Origin: Lysobacter arenosi
GTDB taxonomy: Bacteria > Pseudomonadota > Gammaproteobacteria > Xanthomonadales > Xanthomonadaceae
Reading direction: 5' to 3'
Length of the DNA: 64,000 bases
NCBI RefSeq assembly: GCF_016613475.2
Contig: NZ_CP071517.1
Span: forward strand, 558,001 to 622,000
The position numbers and the translations under genes were made by a program. Numbering within the stretch: the stretch's first letter is position 1; each line of letters begins with the position of its first letter. The notes under the pieces were generated by a model, which made no database searches, was not told the DNA's origin, and saw only the letters and a list, made by a program, of their open reading frames with translations. This document shows positions 1 to 7,616 of this stretch, piece after piece.

Positions 1-3000
1 GGCCGTGACGACGCCGCGGCGCAGCCCGAATCGATCGCGTACGTGATCTACACCTCCGGCTCGACCGGGCGTCCCAAGGGCGTGCAGGTGCCGCATCGCG
101 CGGTCAGCAACTTCCTCACCAGCATGCGCGAGGAACCCGGCCTGGGCATCGACGACCGCCTGGTCGCCGTGACCACGCTGTCGTTCGACATCGCCGTGCT
201 CGAACTGATGCTGCCACTGAGCGTCGGTGCCGAAGTGATCCTGGCCGATCGCGTCACCGCCGCCGACGGCGTCGCCCTGGCGGCGTTGCTGAAGCAGAGC
301 GGGGCCACGGTGATGCAGGCCACGCCGGCATCGTGGCGGCTGCTGCTCGACGCCGAATGGAAGGGCGATGCGTCGTTCAAGATCCTGTGCGGTGGCGAAG
401 CCCTGCCGGTCGATCTGGCGGCGCAGTTGCTGCAGCGCTGCGGATCGCTCTGGAATGTCTATGGACCGACCGAGACCACCGTGTGGTCGACCTGTGCACG
501 CATCGTCGCGCCGGCGCCGGGGCAGTCTACTGCCGCGCAGCCGATCGACATCCATATCGGCCGGCCGATTGCCAACACCCAGGTCTGGATCCTCGATCCG
601 CGCGGCGAGCTGTGCCCGCTGGGCGTGCCCGGCGAGATCTGGATCGGCGGCGATGGCGTCACCCAGGGCTATCTCAATCGCCCCGAACTGACCGGCGAAC
701 GGTTCGTTGCCGATCCCTTCTCGCCTGTGACGGCGACAGTGCCGTCACCGCTGCTCTATCGCACCGGCGACCGTGGTCGCTGGCGCGCCGACGGCGTGCT
801 GGAGCACATGGGTCGACTCGACTTCCAGGTCAAGGTGCGCGGCTACCGGATCGAACTGGGCGAGATCGAAGCGCTGCTCGCCGCGCATCCGCAGGTCGCG
901 CGCACAGTCGTGGTCGCGCGCGAGGACCGGCCCGGCGACGTCCGCCTGGTGGCGTATGCGGTGCTGCAGCCCGGCGCGGCGCTGACGGATGCGGAACTGG
1001 CGTCGTACCTGAAGTCCTCGCTGCCGGACTACATGATCCCGCAGCACATCATGTTCCTCGAAGCGATCCCGCTGCTTCCCAACGGCAAGATCGACCGCAA
1101 TTCACTGCCGGTGCCGGACATGGCCGTCAAGCTGGCCGGCGAGCGCGTGGCTCCGCGCAACGCACTTGAACGGTCGATCGCGCAGGCCATGGCGCAGGTC
1201 CTCGGCGTCGCCGAAGTGGGTGTGGACGACGACTTCTTCTCGCTCGGCGGCCACTCGCTGCTGGCGGCGCAGCTGACATCGCGCATCAACAAGGAGCTGG
1301 GCATCTCGCTGTCGCTGCGCGCCTTGTTCGACGGTCCGACCGTGGCACGCCTGGCGCGCCTGGTCAGCGAACACGACGGTGAAGCGGCGCCTCCGCGCGA
1401 ACCGATCGTCGCCCTCGCCGACCAGTCGCACGGGCCGATGTCGGTGATGCAGGAGCGCCTGTACCTGCTGGAACAGTTCAATCCCGGCCAGATCACCTAC
1501 AACACGCCGTCCGCGCACCGCCTGCGCGGACCGCTCGACGTGGCTGCCTTCCAGCGCGCCGTGAACGCGATGATCCAGCGCCAGAGCGCGCTGCGCACGA
1601 CCATCGGCATCGTCGACGGCGAGCCGGTGCAGGTCATCCACGACAGCGTCGAGCTGGACATCACCGACGTCGAGGATGTCGGCAGCTTTGCCGCCGACCA
1701 GCGTGACAAGGAAGTGTCGCGGCGCATGGACGTGCTGATCCAGACACCGTTCGAGCTCGACCGTTCGCCGCTGATCCGCTCGCGCCTGTTCCGCCTCGGT
1801 CCTGAAGAACACGTGTGGTTCTTCATGACCCATCACCTGATCTGGGACGGCTGGTCGTTCGACCTGATGTACACCGACATGGCCGAGCTCTATGCCGCCC
1901 AGCTGGAACAGCGCGAGCCTTCGCTGCCGGAACTGCCGGTCTCGTACCTGGACTTCTCGGTCTGGCACCGGCAGTGGCTGCAGGGACCCGAGTACGCGCG
2001 GCAACTGGCTTTCTGGCGCGAACGCCTGGGCAATACCGGGCAAGGCGCGGCAGGGCAGAGTGCGCCCGGACCGGGCATGGCCGCGCTGCCCACCGACATG
2101 CCGCGTCGCCCGGGCATGTCCGGGCGTGGCGTCACCCATCGCATCGTCGTGTCGGAAGCCACCACGCAGAAGCTGCATGACACCGCGCTCAAGGTCGATG
2201 CGACGCTGTACATGGTGTTGCTGACGGCGTACTTCACGCTGATCAGCCGCACCTCGGGCCTGCGCGAACTGATCGTTGGCACGCCCGTGCGGGGTCGTAA
2301 CACGGCCGAGGTCGAGAACCTCATGGGCTACTTCACCAGCCTGCTGCCGCTGCGCATGGAGATGGACCAGGACCTGACGTTTGCCCAGGCGGTGAAGCAG
2401 GTCAAGGATGTGGTGCTCGACAGCTTTGCCCATCCCGACATCCGCCTGGAGGACCTGGTCCGCGAGTTGAGCGTGCGCAGCCGCGAGGGCGGGGCAGTGC
2501 TCTATCACGCGCTGTTCTCGTTCCAGGACATCCGCCAGCGCATGTGCGACTGGGGTCCGCTGCGGCACGAGCGCTATCCGGTGTTCCAGACCGCATCGAC
2601 CCAGGACCTGGGTTTGTGGTTCGTCGAACAGGACACCGGCTTGTCGGGCGGCTTCATCTACAACGCCGACATATTCCTCGACGAAACCACCGCGTTGCTG
2701 CGCGACCGCTACATCGCGGTGCTCGAAGCGCTTGGCAACGATCCGTCCCGGACGCTGGCGGAGCTGACCGCCTTCGACGATGGCCAGCCGCTGCTGTTCG
2801 GCAAGGCGCCGGTGGAGACGACGCCCGCGCTCGCTGCCGAGACGGTCGGCGAAGTGCCGGAACAGGCAGCCGCAGTCGAACTCGATCCGCTCGGCCAACA
2901 GTTGCTTGCCATCTGGCGCGACCTGCTTAGGAACCCGAGGATCACTCCCGACGATGATTTCTTCGCGCTCGGCGGCCATTCGTTGCAGGCCGTGCAGATG

Positions 3001-4344
3001 TTCCACCGCTTCAATCGCGAGACCGACATCAACCTGCCGCTGGCGACGCTGCTGACGGCACGCACCGTGCGCGCACTCGCCGAGGAATATCGGCGCGCCG
3101 GCGCGCACCAGTCCGGTGCGACGGCGTCGGCGTCGGGCCACGACCCGTGGTCGCCGCTGGTTCCGATCCGTCCGCAGGGCGACCAGCTGCCGCTGTTCCT
3201 GATCCATGCGGTGGGCGGCAATGTACTCAACTATCGTTCTCTGGCGGATGCGATGCCGCAGGGCATTCCCGTCTATGGCCTGCAGGCGCTGGGACTGGAC
3301 GGCAGGACGTCGCCGCTGACCAGCGTGGAAAAGATGGCCGAGCGCTACGTCCGCGAGATCCGCAGCGTGCAACCGCAAGGGCCGTATCACCTGGCCGGTG
3401 GTTCGATGGGCGGCATCATCGCCTACGAGATCGCGCAGCAACTGGTCGCTGCCGGTGAGCGTGTCGGCCTGCTGGGCCTGATCGACACCTCTGCCGAGTT
3501 CGGACTGGGCTATCGCGAGCAGGCCCAGCGGGGCCTCGGCGCACGCGTGCAACGCCTGCAGCAGCGCCTGCAGGGGCAAACATTCAGCCAGCGGCTGGCG
3601 ACCATCAGCGGCATGGTCAACGGCCGCATCCAGGCCCGGCAGCTGCGGCAGCAGGCGCAGCAGGCGCGGACGAGCGGTGCCGAGCTTCCGCACAACGTGC
3701 GCTATGCCGAGATCGAAGCGACCCATATGCGGGCGTACATCGATTATGTCGTTCGCCCATACCCGGCTGCGATGGTTCTGTTCCGCGCCAGTGAGCAGCC
3801 GCCGCAGCTGCACGACAAGCCGGCGCTGGGTTGGGAGTCCATGGTCGGCGCGGTCGAGGTGATCGCCATTCCTGGCGACCATCGCGGGATGATCGAAGCG
3901 CCCGTGCTGGTGCAGACGCTCAGCCGCGTGATCCGCCGTGCCCAGCACGGGCAAGCGGGCCAGGACGAGCAGATCGGCTCCACCATCGTGCCGGTCACGC
4001 CTGCTGCGACTGTTGCCAGCGACGCAGTGGCCGTCGGCCGTGACGACGCACGCGCCGCCTACCTGCGCGGCCTGTGGAAAGAGCTGCTCGGCGTGGACGT
4101 GGGCGACGGCGACAATTTCTTCGACCTCGGTGGCAACTCGATGCTCGCCGTGCAGATGTCCAGTCGCGTGGCCAAGGACACCGGTGTGCGCATCCAGCTG
4201 ATGCGCCTGGCAACGCAGAGCCTGGCGCAGATCGCCGCCGAGCTGCCGGTGTCGTTTGCCAGCGAGGGCAACGACGGCGTCGGCGCGAAGATGGCGCGAA
4301 AGATGAAGCGGCTGCTTCGCGCCGCCGGAACGGTAGAGTCATGA
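1..4344 (+). CDS. Nonribosomal peptide synthetase, C-terminal part (A-PCP-C-PCP-TE-PCP)
   Basis: The reading frame is open at the left edge, so the gene starts outside the window; 1447 codons are visible. Domains in order, by codon of this fragment: an adenylation domain entered at core A3 (YTSGSTGRPKG, about 18-28), A5 NVYGPTETT near 152, A7 YRTGD near 253 and A10 NGKID with its lysine near 363. Next is a carrier domain (GGHSL, serine near 419), a condensation domain (HHLIWDGWS near 611-619), a second carrier (GGHSL near 993), a thioesterase with GGSMGG (serine near 1135) and a third carrier after it (GGNSM, serine near 1380). A hand-read specificity code of about DILQLGVVWK resembles the published glycine code; this is tentative. 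The condensation module has no adenylation domain of its own. The stop overlaps the next start (ATGA), so the gene is probably translationally coupled to the two hydrolases and the flippase. The product is unknown. Confidence 0.93.
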   Translation, partial: GRDDAAAQPESIAYVIYTSGSTGRPKGVQVPHRAVSNFLTSMREEPGLGIDDRLVAVTTLSFDIAVLELMLPLSVGAEVILADRVTAADGVALAALLKQSGATVMQATPASWRLLLDAEWKGDASFKILCGGEALPVDLAAQLLQRCGSLWNVYGPTETTVWSTCARIVAPAPGQSTAAQPIDIHIGRPIANTQVWILDPRGELCPLGVPGEIWIGGDGVTQGYLNRPELTGERFVADPFSPVTATVPSPLLYRTGDRGRWRADGVLEHMGRLDFQVKVRGYRIELGEIEALLAAHPQVARTVVVAREDRPGDVRLVAYAVLQPGAALTDAELASYLKSSLPDYMIPQHIMFLEAIPLLPNGKIDRNSLPVPDMAVKLAGERVAPRNALERSIAQAMAQVLGVAEVGVDDDFFSLGGHSLLAAQLTSRINKELGISLSLRALFDGPTVARLARLVSEHDGEAAPPREPIVALADQSHGPMSVMQERLYLLEQFNPGQITYNTPSAHRLRGPLDVAAFQRAVNAMIQRQSALRTTIGIVDGEPVQVIHDSVELDITDVEDVGSFAADQRDKEVSRRMDVLIQTPFELDRSPLIRSRLFRLGPEEHVWFFMTHHLIWDGWSFDLMYTDMAELYAAQLEQREPSLPELPVSYLDFSVWHRQWLQGPEYARQLAFWRERLGNTGQGAAGQSAPGPGMAALPTDMPRRPGMSGRGVTHRIVVSEATTQKLHDTALKVDATLYMVLLTAYFTLISRTSGLRELIVGTPVRGRNTAEVENLMGYFTSLLPLRMEMDQDLTFAQAVKQVKDVVLDSFAHPDIRLEDLVRELSVRSREGGAVLYHALFSFQDIRQRMCDWGPLRHERYPVFQTASTQDLGLWFVEQDTGLSGGFIYNADIFLDETTALLRDRYIAVLEALGNDPSRTLAELTAFDDGQPLLFGKAPVETTPALAAETVGEVPEQAAAVELDPLGQQLLAIWRDLLRNPRITPDDDFFALGGHSLQAVQMFHRFNRETDINLPLATLLTARTVRALAEEYRRAGAHQSGATASASGHDPWSPLVPIRPQGDQLPLFLIHAVGGNVLNYRSLADAMPQGIPVYGLQALGLDGRTSPLTSVEKMAERYVREIRSVQPQGPYHLAGGSMGGIIAYEIAQQLVAAGERVGLLGLIDTSAEFGLGYREQAQRGLGARVQRLQQRLQGQTFSQRLATISGMVNGRIQARQLRQQAQQARTSGAELPHNVRYAEIEATHMRAYIDYVVRPYPAAMVLFRASEQPPQLHDKPALGWESMVGAVEVIAIPGDHRGMIEAPVLVQTLSRVIRRAQHGQAGQDEQIGSTIVPVTPAATVASDAVAVGRDDARAAYLRGLWKELLGVDVGDGDNFFDLGGNSMLAVQMSSRVAKDTGVRIQLMRLATQSLAQIAAELPVSFASEGNDGVGAKMARKMKRLLRAAGTVES

Positions 4345-5147
4345 ACCGGCCGCTGCACGAGCCGTTGTTCTTCGGCGCTCACGAGCGGACGCTGTTCGGG
4401 CTGCTGCACTCGCAACCCGGGCCGCAGCGACGGGCGATGGTGCTGTGCGCGCCGTTGCTGCAGGAAGGCATCCGCAGCCATCGTGCCTTGTGGGTGCTGG
4501 CCGAATCGGCGGCCGCCAGCGGTGTCGCCAGCCTGTGCTTCGACTGGTACGGGACCGGTGACTCGGCAGGCGAGGACACGGCGCTGAGCCTGGCCGGGAT
4601 GCTCGCCGACCTGGATCAGGCACGGCAGACGCTGGCGTTGCGCGCCGGCACGGACCGTATCGAGTGGCTGGCGCTGCGTAGTGCAGCCTTGCCGTTGCTG
4701 GTGCATCTGGCGGCGAGTTCGCAACCGGTCGAACTGGTGCTGTGGGATCCGCAGCTGTCGGGGACGGCACTGGTCGAGTCATGGTACGAGCAGCATCGGG
4801 CACAGATGTACGGCAGCGGCAGGTATCCGCACGCGCGCCACGAGCCCGAACCGGACGAGCTGCTTGGCTTCGCCGTCGATGCCTCCCTGCTGGGTGCGCT
4901 GCGAGCGCTGGATGCGACCCAGCTGCAGCTGCCGCGTGGCAGCCATGTGCGCCTGCTGCTGTGGCAGGCAGACGATGACATCGTGCGCTTCAGCCATTCC
5001 CAGCGCATGCACGGGGTGACAGTGGAGACTGTCCTCCTCGAGGACCTCGACCGTCCAGGCTGGGAGGAACCGACCCAGTTCGGCAGCCAGGCATACCCGC
5101 GACGCAGCGTCGCCCGGATTTCGCAGCAATGGGAGTCTGCGCGATGA
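4341..5147 (+). CDS. Alpha/beta-hydrolase-fold protein, exosortase-A-associated hydrolase 2 type
   Basis: This 268-residue protein resembles the second of the paired alpha/beta-hydrolases found in exosortase-A (XrtA) polysaccharide loci. The N-terminus has the fold's first strands and a conserved FDWYGTGDSAGE stretch near residues 71-82. The position where a GxSxG nucleophile elbow is expected reads LALRSAALPL near residue 110, so a canonical serine nucleophile is not obvious. Its ATG overlaps the synthetase stop by ATGA and its own stop overlaps the next start in the same way, indicating translational coupling. The biochemical role of this family is not established. A plausible inference is handling of an acyl or aminoacyl group during polysaccharide decoration. 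No signal peptide is visible, so it should be cytoplasmic. Confidence 0.75.
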   Translation: MNRPLHEPLFFGAHERTLFGLLHSQPGPQRRAMVLCAPLLQEGIRSHRALWVLAESAAASGVASLCFDWYGTGDSAGEDTALSLAGMLADLDQARQTLALRAGTDRIEWLALRSAALPLLVHLAASSQPVELVLWDPQLSGTALVESWYEQHRAQMYGSGRYPHARHEPEPDELLGFAVDASLLGALRALDATQLQLPRGSHVRLLLWQADDDIVRFSHSQRMHGVTVETVLLEDLDRPGWEEPTQFGSQAYPRRSVARISQQWESAR

Positions 5148-6070
5148 ACCTGCAGGTCGACTACCTCCGCAAACAGGAAAGTGCCCCGAGCGTTGCCGAG
5201 GTCACCGCGATTCCCTTGTCGCGAGTGCAAGAGCGCGTCGACGAGACGGCCCACCGTTTCGGCGATGGTCTGATCGGGGTGATCAGTCATGCCGTGGCGG
5301 GCACTGCTCCGCGGATCAACACTTCCCGTATCGGCGTGGTGTTGCTCAACGCGGGCCTGACCCGACACGTAGGACCCTATCGCGCCTATGCCGAGCTGGC
5401 ACGCAGGTTGGCGCGCGAAGGCTATCCGGTACTGCGCTTCGACCAGTCGGGCCTGGGGGACAGTGCGCTGCCGGAGCAGGCTGCCGCGGGCCATCGCAGC
5501 CGTGAGATCGACGCGGCCATGTCGCTGCTGGCCGAGCACGCCGGCGCCGAGCGATTCGTGCTGTGCGGGCTGTGCTCGGGTGCGGACGACGCGTTCCACG
5601 TGGCGGCGGCCGATCATCGCGTTGCCGGTGCGATCCTGCTCGATGGCCTGGCGTACCCGACACAGGGCTTCTGGTTGCGCCACGCGCTGCCGCGCCTTCT
5701 CAGTCCGACCAAAGTCATCGCCTACCTGCGTTCGCGTCGCAATGCCGGTCCCTCGCTCGCCGATTTCCGCGACTTCCCGGCCAAGGCCGACGCAGCGCGA
5801 ATGCTGTCGGACATGGTCGCGCGCGATACCCGCCTGCTGTTCGTCTTCACCGGCGGCGCCTACACCTACTTCAACCATCGCTCGCAGCTCGCTGCCTGCC
5901 TGGGCCGCGCCGCGCGCTCGCCGCAGGTGAGCCTGGAGTACTGGCGCGAGTACGACCATACGTTCTACCTGCGCAAGCATCGGGAGATGCTGTTTGCCCG
6001 GATCAGCCACTGGATGGCGACGATGTGGGGGCAACCGGCCGGCTCGTCACGCGAGATTGCATCGACATGA
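5144..6070 (+). CDS. Alpha/beta-hydrolase, exosortase-A-associated hydrolase 1 type
   Basis: This is a 308-residue alpha/beta-hydrolase. The conserved segments are NAGLTRHVGPYR near residue 71, FDQSGLGDS near residue 100, and the nucleophile elbow CGLCSGADD near residue 144. There the catalytic position of GxSxG appears to be taken by Cys followed by Ser, as I recall for the hydrolase 1 family (GLCxGA). The chosen ATG at 5144 overlaps the upstream stop by four bases; an upstream in-frame start at 5129 would overlap more and has no support. The stop is in turn overlapped by the flippase ATG. Pairing with hydrolase 2 is the hallmark of XrtA loci, where these genes usually sit beside an acyl-CoA ligase and an acyl carrier protein; here the synthetase fills that place. 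The substrate is unknown. Confidence 0.78.
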   Translation: MNLQVDYLRKQESAPSVAEVTAIPLSRVQERVDETAHRFGDGLIGVISHAVAGTAPRINTSRIGVVLLNAGLTRHVGPYRAYAELARRLAREGYPVLRFDQSGLGDSALPEQAAAGHRSREIDAAMSLLAEHAGAERFVLCGLCSGADDAFHVAAADHRVAGAILLDGLAYPTQGFWLRHALPRLLSPTKVIAYLRSRRNAGPSLADFRDFPAKADAARMLSDMVARDTRLLFVFTGGAYTYFNHRSQLAACLGRAARSPQVSLEYWREYDHTFYLRKHREMLFARISHWMATMWGQPAGSSREIAST

Positions 6071-7572
6071 GCAACGGTTCGTCTGGTTCGCCTGGCATTG
6101 GCACGCATTACCTGCGCTATTCGACCGCCAACGTACTGGTGATCATGGCCGGGCTGGTCTCGTTCCCGGTGCTGACGCGCCTGCTGGACAACACCCAGTT
6201 CGGCATCCTCGGCTACTACGACACCTGGGTGCTGATGGCAGTGGCCGTCGCCAAGCTTGGCGCGCAGCATTCGATCCAGCGCTTCTATCCGCACAACGGC
6301 GACGGCGCCAGCCAGCGCGCCTTCTCGACCAACCTGTTCTATTTGCCTTTGGCAGGTTCGTTGCTGTTGTGGGTGATCGTTTCGTTGGGCGTCATCGGCT
6401 ATGGAAAGGTCAACGGCATCGGCCACTCGCCGGTGTTCTGGATGGCGTTGGTGATGACGCCGATGCTGGTCTACGGCAGCCTGGTGGAGACGGTGCTGCG
6501 AGTGACCGAGCGTTCGCGCATCGTCATGCTCACCCGGGTCGGCTGGCGCTGGCTGCAGTTGCTGCTGATGCTGGTGGCCGTACTGGCGGTGCAGCAGAGC
6601 GCGACCGCGGCCTACGGCGGCAAGCTGCTGGCGGTGGCCATCGGCAGCGTGTTCTACATCGCCTGGGCGTACCGAAACCTGGGCTTCTCGCGCGGTGCCG
6701 TGGACACCGCGTCGGTCAAGCAGTCGATGGGCTACGGCATGCCGCTGGTGGCCACCGAGATCCTGGCCGTGGCGCTGGTCTCGATCGACCGGTTGATGTT
6801 GAAGGGCATGTCCGGCGATTTCGCCGTGGTCGGCATCTACAGCGTGGGCGCGTCGCTGGCGATGCAGGTGCACATGTTCATGAACCTGACGGTGTTCGAA
6901 TCGTTCGCGCCGGTGGCCAACCGCCTCTACGTGACCCAGGACCCTTCCGCGGTCCGCGCGCTCATGCTGCGGATGCTGATGCCGATGACCTACGCCGCGG
7001 TCGCGGTGGCGTTGTTGCTGGGGTGCCTGGGCACCGACACGATCATCGCGCTGAGCGGTCATGGCAAGGCCGCGTCCGGGCCGGTGTTCGCCTGGATGGG
7101 CGCGATGAACGCATTGCTGCCGGTGGCGCTGGTGTGCGGCTACGGGCTGGTGCTGGAGCGGCGCACCAAGGTGGTGCTGTTGATGATGTGCGGTTCGGTA
7201 CTGCTCAACACGGCACTGAACTTCGTGTTGATTCCCGCCTATGGGGTGATGGGTGCGGTCTACGCGACGCTGGCCAGTTCCATGGCGGCTGCAGTCACCC
7301 ATTGCCTGCTGGTATCGCCGTTGCTGCGGCAATTCCCGGACCGGCGCACGCTGGCCACGACCGCGGTGGCCCTGGCCGCAGGCCTGGCCGGTGCCGGGCT
7401 GGCGTCGTACCTGCAGCTGCGGCCGGGCTGGGAGCGGTTGATCTTCGGCGGACTGCTGATCGGCGTGCCGTACCTGCTGACCGTGCTGGTGCTGGACCCG
7501 CGCCTGCGCGCGATGCTGCCCCTCAAGCGCAAGGCCGGCGCCGCAACCGTGGGCGAAACACTGGCCGGCTGA
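6067..7572 (+). CDS. Wzx-like polysaccharide flippase (MATE/MOP superfamily)
   Basis: This 501-residue, strongly hydrophobic protein has roughly twelve or more membrane segments spread evenly along its length. It has the look of the polysaccharide biosynthesis (Wzx/RfbX) flippases that move undecaprenyl-diphosphate-linked repeat units to the outer face of the inner membrane. The first helix begins soon after a short polar N-terminus and is followed by an FPVLTRLL segment typical of the family. The ATG overlaps the hydrolase stop by ATGA, making it the last gene of the + strand unit. Together with the O-antigen ligase/polymerase-like gene at 14617-16029 and the Wza/Wzc-like genes, it completes most of a Wzx/Wzy-dependent pathway. 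An alternative is export of a lipid-linked peptide made by the synthetase. Confidence 0.88.
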   Translation: MSNGSSGSPGIGTHYLRYSTANVLVIMAGLVSFPVLTRLLDNTQFGILGYYDTWVLMAVAVAKLGAQHSIQRFYPHNGDGASQRAFSTNLFYLPLAGSLLLWVIVSLGVIGYGKVNGIGHSPVFWMALVMTPMLVYGSLVETVLRVTERSRIVMLTRVGWRWLQLLLMLVAVLAVQQSATAAYGGKLLAVAIGSVFYIAWAYRNLGFSRGAVDTASVKQSMGYGMPLVATEILAVALVSIDRLMLKGMSGDFAVVGIYSVGASLAMQVHMFMNLTVFESFAPVANRLYVTQDPSAVRALMLRMLMPMTYAAVAVALLLGCLGTDTIIALSGHGKAASGPVFAWMGAMNALLPVALVCGYGLVLERRTKVVLLMMCGSVLLNTALNFVLIPAYGVMGAVYATLASSMAAAVTHCLLVSPLLRQFPDRRTLATTAVALAAGLAGAGLASYLQLRPGWERLIFGGLLIGVPYLLTVLVLDPRLRAMLPLKRKAGAATVGETLAG

Positions 7573-7616
7573 GCGGCCGTCGAACGAGAAGGCGGCGACG
7601 GACTACCAGGCAGGCC

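Noticed and set aside
43..45. GTG at 43 as the synthetase start
   Set aside because: It lies inside adenylation core A3, and the same frame is open back to base 1, so the gene begins outside the window.
1102..3954. 950-codon open frame antisense to the synthetase
   Set aside because: High-GC codon structure keeps the antisense frame open; the protein has no recognisable family and is Arg/His/Gln-rich, and the sense strand is clearly coding.
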